Shown one piece after another: positions 1-10,442 of a stretch of DNA of 64,000 bases (position 1 is its first letter; every line of letters starts with the position of its first letter). A model generated the notes under the pieces. That model was not told the DNA's origin. It searched no databases and saw nothing but the letters and a program-made list of their open reading frames with translations. The translations under genes were made by a program, and so were the position numbers. The stretch lies in contig NC_043743.1 of the NCBI RefSeq assembly GCF_004337985.1, positions 488,228 to 552,227 on the forward strand, given 5' to 3'. This DNA comes from Pyricularia pennisetigena (lineage: Eukaryota; Ascomycota; Sordariomycetes; Magnaporthales; Pyriculariaceae).

Positions 1-1770
1 TGTTGAGGCTAGATGTGTAGGCGTCCGGCTGCAGCTCGCTGCGCTGCGTCGTCTTGTCCCTGTCAGCCTTGAGCGCCGTGTAGATGGCCGGCAGGTCGTC
101 GAGCTGTGGATAGCGCCGTCGGAGGTTCTCGATGTGTGAGAAGGAGTCCGGGTCCGACGAGTCGTACGCATAACAAATCAGGTCGCACGCATCAAGCTTG
201 GCCTGGTTCTCCAGAATCGCCGGCTCCAATTCTCCAAGCTCCTCAAGGATCAGGTAGCATTGCTTGCCGCCCTGGAGCTCCACGCTGTTGACAGCCCGTC
301 GAGGCTTGATAGTAGGATGGTAAAGAGGCTCGAAAGGCCTGTTTAGGAATGCATCCAGGAGTGAGGACTTCCCTGCGCCTGAGGCGCCGATGATGTAGCA
401 CAGGACCACGTTACGCTCTACCCTTCCTGGCTTTCTTCTCCTCTTCCGCGACTTGGTGATCTTCAGGGCCGCCGTGATGGTATCCCTTGGAGTCGGGGGC
501 TCAAAACCCAAGTATGCCAGGTACTCGAGTGTAGTCTTGGGTTCAACAAAGGTAGTCATGCTCCACTGCGCCAACCATCCCTGTAGCGTGATGTGCCCGG
601 CCTCGTTCCTGACAGTTGAGGAAGGGAATGAGGTTTCTGACCATGATTGGGGCAGGCCAGGGGTTGGTGCAAACATTGCCGCTAGCTCCGCATCATTGAG
701 TCCTCCATCGTTGTCCTTGTCAAAGAGTAGGAACAGATCCACAAAGAATCTGTAGCCGGCAGGGCTCAACTCGGCCGAGGCATACTCTGGCACATCAAAC
801 TTTGGATGCAAGAAACTGTCCTGTAAGCTCAGACTGTCCGTATAGTGGTACTGGCGCAGAATTGTCCAGATAGTCTCGTGACGGCCCTTCTCGGCGTACA
901 GCTTGTTCAGCTGTAGGAACCCCGGTAAATCAACACCGAGGTCAGTCCTCGACCCAGGGATTGCATTTGCAATCGTGGTCTTGATATTTTCCAACTCCTC
1001 CGGCTTCAAAGGCTTATCGAACGACTTGGCCTGGAACTCATGCATCTCCCGGTCGTTTAGATAACCGTCCTGGTCCTTGTCGCTGAGATAGAATATCCTC
1101 TTCAGCGCGTTGATGCAGGCAGGCTTCAGCTTAGCCTCCTTGTAATCATATAGCGGAGCGATCGGGTGCGTCACCGCCTTCTGACAGAGAAAGAAGGCCT
1201 CGACAACGTTCCTATGCTCCTTGGCACTCGAGCGCACACACGAGTCGATCTCGCGAAACTCAGCCATGACTGGGAGCATCTCCTCATCGGCAACCTGGGT
1301 GAAGCCGCCATCCCCCCCTTGGCTGGCCTCGCGGGCAAGATCCGACTTGTTGGCACACAAAACCACGGGGACGTTAACCCCAAGGGATCGGAAATACGGC
1401 ATCCAAAAGAGCGCAACCCTCTCGTAGCTGTAGTGGTCCGAGTAGACAAGCATAATGACGTTGGACTTGCGGATCTCCTTGCGCAGGGTTGTGCGGTCCT
1501 GCGGCCGAGCCGAGGTATCGACGATGGTGGTGACTACATTTTCGGGGGTGCCGATGTTTGGCGGTATCGTGATTTGAGGGAGGACGGGCTGGATCTTACT
1601 GGCAACGAAGACGTCCTTGACTAGCGACGCGATCAGGCTGGATTTGCCAGTGCCCTCGTCGCCGCACACGCAAATGCGAACTGCTGGATGGAGAATAGAT
1701 CGTATTGTTAGCCAAAGTGCTTGCTTAAGTTTTGACGAGCTTCAGGGAGCTGCAGCGAACCTGTCGCCAT
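1..1770 (-). CDS. GEM1: Mitochondrial Rho GTPase Miro/Gem1 (partial, C-terminus outside window)
   Basis: Encodes the outer-membrane Miro GTPase that controls mitochondrial shape, inheritance and ER contact. Read on the minus strand, the start is ATG at 1770; a 10-nt first coding exon (1761-1770) joins across a 77-bp intron (1684-1760) to an exon that stays in one frame to position 1. The N-terminus reads [19 protein letters not shown], with the first P-loop, then NKSD for the G4 motif. Two EF-hand loops follow ([12 protein letters not shown] and [12 protein letters not shown]), then a second GTPase domain starting at [15 protein letters not shown]. The order GTPase, EF-hands, GTPase identifies Miro. 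About 564 codons are present; the rest of the second GTPase domain and the C-terminal membrane anchor lie beyond the window. It is divergent from creC with about 1.1 kb between start codons. Confidence 0.95.
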
Positions 1771-2855
1771 TTTGCGTCTGTGTGCCTGTGGCCAGACCTT
1801 AAATCATAGCTGCAACGCTAGCAACTTTTGATCAACAAGACATTTCTGGATGGGGAATAGGATCAAGTGATTTATGAAGCGAAGCAATTATTGGAGAGAG
1901 AAAAAAGATTTCTCGATCGAGATATCAACGCCAACGGATCCCAGAGAAATGACGAGGCCAGTAAAATGGAGGTCAGCCAAGACTACCTACCAGGCGGGAC
2001 AGCTAAAGTGCCAAATGGGACAGCACAGCATTGGCTGAGCTGGAAAAGGCGGGATCCATCAGTGGACAACGTGACAAGCAAGGATCAGGGCTCCATAGGC
2101 GTATAGCTGCACCGAGATTCTCCGGGCGGGGGCCAATGACGCTACCTGTCGTGTCTTATTGGCCCGAGACGAGCACTACTGGAATCCATTTCTGGTAAGG
2201 AGGGTAGTTGAGGTAGCACTGATAGTTGCTTCCTGTGAATTTCAAATGGTTGAGTTTTCTTTTCCCATTCGACAGCCAAGGCTTGATCAAAAGGTTGTGC
2301 CTTACAATATGCACCTCGGGAAGGATCATGTTAGAGCTTCGCAATACTATTACATACGAGTTCATAAATGACAAGATGCCTAACATACTAGGTGCACCCG
2401 TCCGGCCATGCACCACGCGTTATCAAATTCCTTTGCAACGTAAGAGCGGGGGTGGATCTGACCATCCTGCGGTCATCATTACCCCACAACACAAGTGTAG
2501 CTCCCCTGGTCATATTCCGGGGCAATGGCAGGAAGGAGATGATCGACCTTGACGTTGGTTATAACAAAACACACCACTCCTGTTGGACCCTCAAAACTCA
2601 ATTGCGCCAGGCCGCACGCGACTCTACTCGGTGTTGCATATTACGCACAAGCGAATGGCATTGATAACAAGACCTCACTGTCAAGAACTCGATTCGTTGA
2701 GCCTGTCTCCTTTCTACCTACCCATCAAACTTGCGCGCACCCTAAGAAAAGTCTCAATCGGGTAGGCGCAGGAGCTGGTCCTCTCGTGCCGGCTGGTGCA
2801 TGCATCAACCTCCAGGCCTGTCGCCTAGTCAAGTCTCGTCGTCCCAGCCGACATC
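1771..2855. other. Shared upstream region of GEM1 and creC
   Basis: About 1.1 kb between two divergent start codons. Several short open frames occur on both strands (for example near 2159-2660) but none shows a conserved block or a plausible spliced continuation. It presumably holds both promoters and 5' leaders. I see no clear TATA box. Confidence 0.5.
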
Positions 2856-5411
2856 ATGTTGTATGGATCCCCGGAGGCGCAGCACAGCATGGCTCACCAT
2901 CTGTCTGTGATACGTTTTGCTTGTGTCTGGACGGTGCTAAATAATTTGCGCATCCCAGTGTCTTACCACCACCTCCACGCTACCCGACCCAAGCCGCGTA
3001 CAATGCGGCCCTTGCGGGTGGTCATGTCGCGCCGATGATAGAGACCAACAATATTCTCTCCACCCCCTCGGGTCCTGAATATCAGTTCCTTGTCGGCGAG
3101 GGTGGGTTGTGTCCAGGGCCCTCTGGTTGAACCTCTGTGCATTCCCGATCAAAAGGCTAAACAACCGTCTCCTCGGAACTAGGTCTCTATGTCCTCAAGG
3201 AAGATCTGCATCTTGCCACACCACCGCCGCACCCTTCCGAAGCCCCGATAACGAACCCGAACCCGCTTTCGACAGCACCCCAGCCCGCAACTGCCGGCAC
3301 CAAGACGTCTCTCCTGAGCCTCGATACACGATCAGGACCGCCAGTCTTTACAAAGTCCGGGTCAACAACGAGCTTGCCATCCTCGGGCGGTGATCCCCGA
3401 TTTAGCTCCCAGGAGCTCAACGAGAGCGGGAACGAGAACTCGACTGACGCGGGGATCAGCAGCGATGGTCGTGGCAACTCTATTGAGCTTGCCCAGTCGG
3501 CCCCAGCATTTGGGCAAGGAAACAGTTTGTTAGCAAAGCCTCCGACCAAAAGCGGACGGCGAAGACAACCGGGCAACAACATCACCAAGAGCAACTCGTC
3601 ATTCATATCACGCGTCATCGTTCACGAGACGCTCACCAAGAGATTGCAGGAGCGGGCTTCGGACGGTCTCTTTGCATTTGCCAACATAAACAGGGCATTC
3701 CAATGGCTGGATCTTTCATCGCCGAACAAGGTCTGTTGCGCAAGCCTCGCACTCGCGAGTAGCGACAAAGCTGACTGTAAACCAGGCCGACTACTTGACC
3801 AAAATCTTGTTCACAAAGGCCCATTGCCTATGTCATGACGTGAACAAGGTCACCAGGAGCACATCCCATATAGATGTCATCATGGGCTTCTCTACTGGAG
3901 AGGTTATTTGGTGGGAGCCAATATCTCAAAGATACCTGAGACTTAACAAAAACGTACAGGGTCTATACTGTCACTAGTTATAGCGCTGGTATCAAGTCGG
4001 CAACCTACTAACCTTTTGTCATAGGGCATCACAAACAAAACCCCCATATCCGAAATTCGTTGGATCCCGGGCTCAGAGAATCTTTTTATGGCGGCTCACA
4101 TGGACGGCACTCTCGTCGTTTATGACAAAGAAAAGGAAGATGCGGCCTTCTCGGTCGAGGACGAGGAGACCATTAATGGCAAGGAGAATGGCGACTCGGG
4201 GGCGGCTGCGAGAGCTTCAGGCGAGGCCAAGCCCCGAGTTAACTTCAACTTCAGGGCACAATTGCAGGTCGTCAAATCGGTCACTTCCAAGAACCAGAAG
4301 ACGAATCCCGTTTCTATTTGGAAGCTAAGCAACCAACGCATCAACGCTTTTGCCTTTTCACCTGACAACCGTCACCTGGCTGTTGTGCAAGAAAATGGCG
4401 AGCTCAGGATTATTGATTATCTGCAAGAGAAGTAAGTGATGGGGAGTGCTCGGTCTTTCTCTTCCTCTTTGTGGACCTCACCAAGTCTGACTCTTTCCTG
4501 GCCAGACTCCTCAACATATTTCGTTCGTATTACGGCGGCCTCATCAGCGTCTGCTGGTCTCCCGATGGCAAATATGTCCTCACTGGCGGCCAGGATGACC
4601 TGGTATCTATTTGGTACCCAGCCGAGGCATTGCTCGTTGCCCGATGCCAAGGTCACAAATCTTGGGTGACGTCGGTAGCCTTTGATCCCTGGAGATGCGA
4701 CGACAAGAATTACAGATTCGGCAGCGTCGCCGAGGATTGTCGACTTTGTCTATGGGATTTCAACGTCGGGATGCTGCATCGGCCCAAAGCTACGGTAAGT
4801 CGTTTGATCGCGATTGCGTGCGGTTTTTACTTTTCGGTTCGATCCATATCGGGCCTGGACTGAGTGAGTGGGTTATGGGATGATGGTTTGAGACTAACAT
4901 TTTATTGTCCGCAAATATCAGCCATCGATCCATCAGCCGCCTTTGCACCGTGCCGAAACCCAAAACACGTCATCAACAAGGGTTCGCTCTGAATCTACTG
5001 CATCTAGCCAAGGAGCTGAGCTGTCCCTGCTGCAGTCTGTTCAACCTCAGGCGGCAACAGCGCAACTACCACCTGTCTGCGTAAGCACCCCTAACCCATC
5101 GTAAATGCGAATCACAGAGGTCCATGGTAGATTTCGTCACTAATCAGCGATCCAATTGCTTTGCAGTCGATCAAGATCGATAAAGATCCACTGTGCTGGC
5201 TCGAGTTCTCAGAGGACGCGATAATGACTAGCTGTAAGAGTGGTAAGTTCAGGCAATACCCGAGAGTTTAAGTTGACTGGGTGCAATACCCGATCAGTGT
5301 TGGACGCTAGCTAATAACTTTGGACGTCGTCAAGGTCACATTCGAACATGGAGCCGCCCAACAGATGCAGTCGCCCAGGTCGCGGATAATTCGGAGAGTT
5401 TATCAACATGA
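2856..5411 (+). CDS. creC: WD40 protein CreC, partner of the CreB deubiquitinase
   Basis: Homologue of Aspergillus CreC, the WD40 protein that binds and stabilises the deubiquitinase CreB in carbon catabolite repression. Nine exons are inferred: 2856-2860, 2959-3101, 3183-3730, 3786-3953, 4025-4431, 4506-4794, 4922-5080, 5167-5242 and 5335-5411, totalling 1872 nt or 623 residues with consistent phases. The first coding exon has only five bases (ATGTT) and gives [11 protein letters not shown] after splicing. A low-complexity Ser/Pro/Gly region precedes the WD40 part, which includes [54 protein letters not shown] and [17 protein letters not shown]. The C-terminal exons carry [19 protein letters not shown] and GHIRTWSRP. 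The gene is convergent with NSE2, with 251 bp between stops. The WDR20/Dmr-N9 class is the wider family. Confidence 0.93.
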
Positions 5412-5662
5412 GCAAACGCCATTCTTGGATTAGTGGATGTTTTATATTCTTCTTTTGTTTCGACCAGGGGACACAATCTGCGTCAGAATCAGTACATACG
5501 AGTATATATTCAGCCGTCTGCGATGTCTTGAGGCTGCCATGGTTCTTAACTCAACTTTGACGAAGTACATATTGGGATTACTAGAATAGGGGTTCCGCTC
5601 AAGAGGGTTGCACAAGTTGAATGTTAAGTTACCGACAGGAGTTTGTCAGATCAGCCCACGTC

Positions 5663-7007
5663 TCAAGAGGGCGACGATCCACGTTTAAGTTCGCGCTTAA
5701 TAGGCCGGCCCTTGTTCCTTGTGCCGGTTTCTAAAATGCTGGCATCGGGCTCATCGCCGTCATCGCCCTCTTCACCTTCTCCATCAGACTCGGCACCACG
5801 TGCTTCACGCTGCTTGGCGCGCTCGATCTTGCGTTTCATAATGGGATCCTCGTGGAAGTCGGCAAAGATGAGTCTCTGCGCGCAGGAGAGGAAAAAAAAA
5901 ATTGGTTAGCGTCATCGTAGCCAAGCCGTAGCTCCAATTGAGCTTCAAGGCTATGCGAGGCAAGCACGGGCAACAAACCTTTACACAACCGCCCATTGGA
6001 CAGTCTTTCTCGCCCTGGCCGCGAAACATGGATACAATGGCCGACTTTTCAAATGTGTGCTTGCACTTTTTGCTGGTGATGGGTTCTTGAAAGGGGAGTA
6101 ACGTAATTGGACACCTAGTGCTTGTCACAGCAGGGCCATAGGCGATATCGTCATCGTCGTCGTCGCCGCCATCCTCGTCCAACCGCGGGTTGCCATCCTC
6201 ATCGAACCAGCGGCTCGCGTCAGGCATGGCCTTGTCCTCGTTGGGATGCAGACCGTCGTGCCAGTGCCTCTTGAAGGCGATGTAGTCGTTGTTCTCTGCG
6301 TATTTCTCAAACACCCCCTCAGCCTCGTACTCGGCCGCTAGCCTCGCGCGCGATTCTTTAAATAGTCGCAGTGGGGCGGGAGGCCCACGCTGCTCCTCTT
6401 GATCGGCACCTCCGTCATCCTCCCCGTCTGCATCCGCGCGCACCGTAGCCAGGAACTCATCCACGTCCTCGATATCCTCAAACCGCATCGTCGTTGTTGT
6501 CACATCCCCACCAGTCCTATCTCGCATCTGCCGCGGTTGCGCCTGCTGCACCGAGGTGTTTGCCTCGCGCAGCGCAGCCTTGAGGTTGAGGAGTGCGCGC
6601 TTGGCATCGATGGCGGCGCGGTCGGCGGCCTCGAGCTCACGGGCGAGACGGGGCACTTCGCGCTCCAGCCGCCGCAGGGCCTCCTCGGCCTGTTCATCGG
6701 CCGGGGTGGTCTCTGTGTTCCCTTGGTTGCGGCGGCGGCGGGCGGCGGCGTCGACGTCGTCGCGGCGCGCCTTGAGGCGGTCGTTGATGGTAGCAACGGC
6801 GGCCGGGAGGTGGCTGAGCGACCGGGCGAGCTGCGTCTCGTAGGCGCCAGTGAGGTCGCCCGAGCTGCTGATGCTCGACAGGGCGCGGCGGCCTTCGTCG
6901 CTCAGGGGGAAGGCGGGTGGTTGGTACGCCGGCATGGATGGGCCGTAGGTTGTGGCGTTGTCGGTCCGCCGACCCGAAGAGGAGCCTTTGACTAGGCGCC
7001 TAGACAT
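5663..7007 (-). CDS. NSE2: E3 SUMO-protein ligase Nse2/Mms21 (SMC5-SMC6 complex)
   Basis: SP-RING SUMO ligase of the SMC5/6 complex, acting in the nucleus in recombination repair. Two exons (7007-5979 and 5875-5663) are joined across a 103-bp intron; the product is 413 residues. The SP-RING lies at about residues 299-343, beginning CPITLLPFQEP and ending KDCPMGGCVK, with zinc ligands C299, C315, H317, C336 and C341. The N-terminal half is helical and Arg/Glu rich (about 60-160), as expected for the SMC5-binding coiled coil, and an acidic stretch precedes the RING. After the intron the tail reads RLIFADFHEDPIMKRKIERA and ends in a basic, acidic-patched segment. Reading through the intron gives a false shorter C-terminus. 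Start chosen as the only upstream ATG before in-frame stops. Confidence 0.92.
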
Positions 7008-7247
7008 GATCTAGCTTCGTGATGTTTACGTTTCTAGTGGGATTATCGCAACAGGTCGTCTTGAGGTGTGTGAAAATAAAATAGGCTTAGCTACGATAAA
7101 GTTGGTGGTTCATCAAGGTGGGGTGTCGTCAACGCGTATCGATGAGCTCTAGACGCGTTTGAGTGATCGGCATGATTCCATTACCTACCCTAGACCCCTA
7201 AATGCGTGGTGGCTGTCTAGCCTCCATCAGAGATCAGTGGAGTACCA

Positions 7248-7259
7248 CGGTACGTACCG
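7248..7259. repeat. 12-bp perfect palindrome
   Basis: CGGTACGTACCG reads identically on both strands. It sits about 240 bp upstream of the NSE2 start codon, inside the GTAC-rich cluster. Confidence 0.7.
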
Positions 7260-7318
7260 GTAGCCTTGGCAGGGTCATCGAGGCGCCCAGACTCGATCCA
7301 CATCGAATGCCCGATTAG

Positions 7319-7351
7319 GTACCTCGCCTGCGATGTACACTGGCGAGGTAC
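7319..7351. repeat. Short inverted repeat, 10-bp stem and 13-nt spacer
   Basis: GTACCTCGCC (7319-7328) is exactly reverse-complemented by GGCGAGGTAC (7342-7351). It could be a dimeric protein site or form a hairpin in RNA; there is no T-run that would make it a terminator, and fungi do not use such terminators. Confidence 0.7.
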
Positions 7352-8247
7352 TGATGCTACCTACCCAAGCTACCTAGCAATGGTTGGTTAGTGCGCGTTC
7401 GAATCGCGATGAGAGTCCGACCGGATCGGTTGTAACATTCAACTGGCGACGTAATTCCTCAGATACGTAATCATTTGTGGGGACTTGGGGGATCGAGCAT
7501 CATGTTCATCGAGATGTACCTCGAGCTGTACAGTACGATGGTACCTGAGTGGTACGATAATCGACCAACCGGTGGAAATCAATTCCAGTCTCGTCAGAGT
7601 TTGAAAGTTTCATTAACGAATCGTGCCATGGCAAATTGGGAGAATACCGCGCCGGGATAAACTACTCCGTGGCGACCCGGCTAGGGACAAGAAGCATCCA
7701 AGTCCTAGCAACGATGATTATGACAGTGTTTTCCTGAACAAGTGCCGTGGTGTTGATAGAGTGGGGTTTGCGCCATCTGATGGCCGAATCAAATCGCCCG
7801 ATCTGGGAAGCACCTCCTCGATGGCTGTAGATCGGACATCCTTGCCTGTCGTCGAAAACATCGAAGCTCTATCCCGTTTATGACCGTCAACTCCAGCACA
7901 TGGCCTGTGTGTCAATCTCGATGCGGGCTTTGGCATTCAAGCAATCACCGCGAGCGACTTTTCCCGCACCTTGTCGACGCCTCGTCTTGATTCACAATAG
8001 GTTGCTTACTTCAGCGGACCCAAAATGGATTGGGCAGGCGGTTGGCTTGTGTGCAGGTTTCTGTTTTCAGATCCCATTACCTAGGTAATTAGCCCGCTTG
8101 CTTGCCTCTCTGCCTACCTGCCTGCCTTATCAGGTACACGGCAAGCCAAAAAGGTCACAGGTTCCTACCCCGTAATACTCTGCCACCGATTCAGTAACCC
8201 ACAAGCGCTCCACCTCCGATCTCAACACCACAATTGTCAAACCTGGA

Positions 8248-8261
8248 GATCGAACCAGATC
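8248..8261 (+). promoter_or_regulatory. Candidate light-response GATC pair
   Basis: GATCGA at 8248-8253 and GATCAT beginning at 8258 lie 10 bp apart, about 670 bp upstream of the LOV-gene start codon. Paired GATC-type motifs are the known binding pattern of the White Collar complex in Neurospora. Further GATC sequences occur near 8217 and 8618. Sequence match only. Confidence 0.3.
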
Positions 8262-8921
8262 ATAGACTCCCGGCATAATAAAACATGTCGTTGATTGCTC
8301 CATTCTACCGTTTGTTTCTGCCCAATATGCCCTGTCTTCGATGTACTGTAGACAAAACCCACTCACGACCAAGGCCACACACCAATAAACACCTGTTCCA
8401 ACAAGAAACCAACAAGCACCGCGATCCTGATCCCTCGCGGATGGCGCTGTCATCTCCACCAGGGCGGTGCTGTTTCGTGTAGGAGCGACATATACTTATC
8501 CCTTCTACGCATGAATCTCTGCACAGTCATTGGACTTGAGAGTTGGATAACATCTCCTTCAAACCTAGCCCTTCCGCGGCCTCTTCCCTGTTGCTAGCTG
8601 TGCATCATCACCCTCTTATCCGATCTATCGTGACGGGTACCTACCTACCTTGCCTACCTATACAGCCACTCACAATAGCACATATTTATACCTTGTCGCC
8701 TCTAATCACCATCTGGAGCCCCTTTCTCGGCGAAGCTCTCCCCAACGTGTACCGTCTGCTTGCATCCTTTGTGACTCTCCATAACTTGCACCCACACCAA
8801 AGGAGCGACTACTCCAGACTTTGGCAACCTTCTTCATTTCTTTGCATCGTCCGATTACTACCCAACTTGAACCTTGAACTTTTATTTGTCTTCATCGTCG
8901 AACACAAACAGCCTCTCCACA

Positions 8922-9740
8922 ATGTTGAACTCATATCCATTGCCTGCCCATGGCAGGGGACCTGTGGACGTCTGCAGGTATCGTCCTCAACCTGTCTTGA
9001 AGCGGCACAAGCTGGAATCACAACCTATGGCAATGAACACATGGGAGTTGGCCGCATTACATGTACGTTTACGAAACGCTCTCCAAATCTCCCAGATATG
9101 CACATATTGATTAGGGTCTATATAACAACCATAGGCAGCGGAGGAAGAACACAGAGCTTCACAACACGGCGCTTCCCATCACCAACGACAAGACTCGTTG
9201 ATCTACCCGGGCCTCTATTCCCATAGTGGTATCAACATGCTCGATATTCTTGTAAGTCAACCCAAGACTATTTACAAGTTGCAGTTTATTTTACGGTTGA
9301 TTGGCTAATCATCAACATTACAGTTTCGAATTGCGGCTAGGCCTAATCCTCAGATAGACCTTGGCCCCATTGACTCTTCCTGCGCCATGATACTTTGTGA
9401 TCTTGCGCTCCCTGACACGCCCATTGTCTATGCAACAAATCCGTTCCTCGAGTTGACAGGCTACTCATACGAGGAGGTCATTGGGCGCAACTGCCGTTTT
9501 CTCCAAGCACCTCCTGGCCACGGAACCGTCCGTCAGGGATCGACGCGCCAGCATGTATCCAAGAACTTGGTTCAAGATATGCGCAAGTCTGTCGATGGCA
9601 ACAGCGAGATTCAACTGGAAGTACCCAACTTCCGCAAGGACGGCACGCACTTCACCAACATTCTCACCATGATCCCCATTCGATGGGATGGCGCCGATTA
9701 TCGATACTCTGTCGGCTTCCAATGCGAAAAGGAGTGCTGA
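8922..9740 (+). CDS. vvd: LOV-domain blue-light photoreceptor, Vivid/Envoy type
   Basis: Small cytoplasmic flavin photoreceptor that tunes White Collar light responses (Neurospora VVD, Trichoderma ENVOY). Three exons: 8922-9062, 9135-9251 and 9324-9740; 224 residues. The start ATG follows CACA. The last exon carries a complete PAS/LOV core: LGPIDSSCAMILCDL, then TGYSYEEVIGRNCRFLQAP with the flavin-adduct cysteine at about residue 143, an extended loop before the next helix typical of VVD, then FTNILTMIPIRWDG and YRYSVGFQCEKEC at the C-terminus, including the conserved Gln that flips on adduct formation. There is no second domain, so it is not WC-1 or a LOV kinase. It has a 1.9 kb upstream region with GATC and GTAC motifs, consistent with complex regulation. 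Confidence 0.9.
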
Positions 9741-10442
9741 TGCGGCAGTAAGCCAGCTGCTAAACACGCTGCATTACAGAAACGAAACAACTCGAGACGG
9801 CAAACAACTTAATTTTCTTGACTTATTTACTGGGAAACTCGGCATAGGAACTAGTTTCGAGGGTATACGAGTCGAACTACCAGTGCTACCCACGCGGGAT
9901 AATTCAAACTTTTAGTCGATTGCGATCTTGGGGGTCTTTGCACAGCATCGCACATTGGCGGGTATTGGCATTTTTGCCATGGTATTTCACTTTTGGTCGT
10001 TATCAGACGGCTGTCGATTATACACAGAAAGCATTGGAATCAGCTTCTAGGCGTTGATCATATACCCAACCAGCATTTGTTTATATTCAAGCCTCCAACG
10101 TTTTTGTTGGACGGCGAGGCGTTTAGGGAGTTGGGGACATGTTCACTTGAAAAAGGGAATGTTTGTATGTACACAGAATGGATCATCATTTGCATCAGCA
10201 GAAAACTGAAAAATCGTCTGTACTGCTACGAATACCAGAGATAATTACGTCATATTTTTTTTTCTCTCGTCTCGAAGTGTAGTTTGGGCTTGGCTAGTAA
10301 AATTCACGCGCTGGCTTATATGCTGGCTAAAGCAGAAAGAAAAAAAAAAGAAAACGACAGGGTCGTCTAGCCCCTGGAGCTGAGCTTGTTGCTTTAGCAG
10401 AGGCTCAATACTAACGTCTGATGTTTATGCTTGATGATGGCA
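9741..10442. other. Intergenic region between convergent LOV and MutM-like genes
   Basis: About 0.7 kb holding the 3' ends of two convergent genes. AT-rich, with T-runs near 10256 and an A-run near 10339. No coding evidence seen. Confidence 0.6.

Larger units (their letters stand above)
7242..7555. promoter_or_regulatory. GTAC-rich cluster upstream of NSE2 and the LOV gene
   Basis: Eleven GTAC tetramers occur in 314 bp (starts 7242, 7250, 7254, 7319, 7335, 7348, 7516, 7528, 7533, 7541, 7552); about 1.2 would be expected by chance. Several are embedded in larger palindromes such as GGTACC. The arrangement looks like a multi-site binding region in the divergent promoter interval, but no factor is identified. 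Confidence 0.4.

Noticed and set aside
7381..7420. GTTCGAATC, a tRNA B-box-like sequence
   Set aside because: No A-box at the right distance and no cloverleaf could be folded around it.
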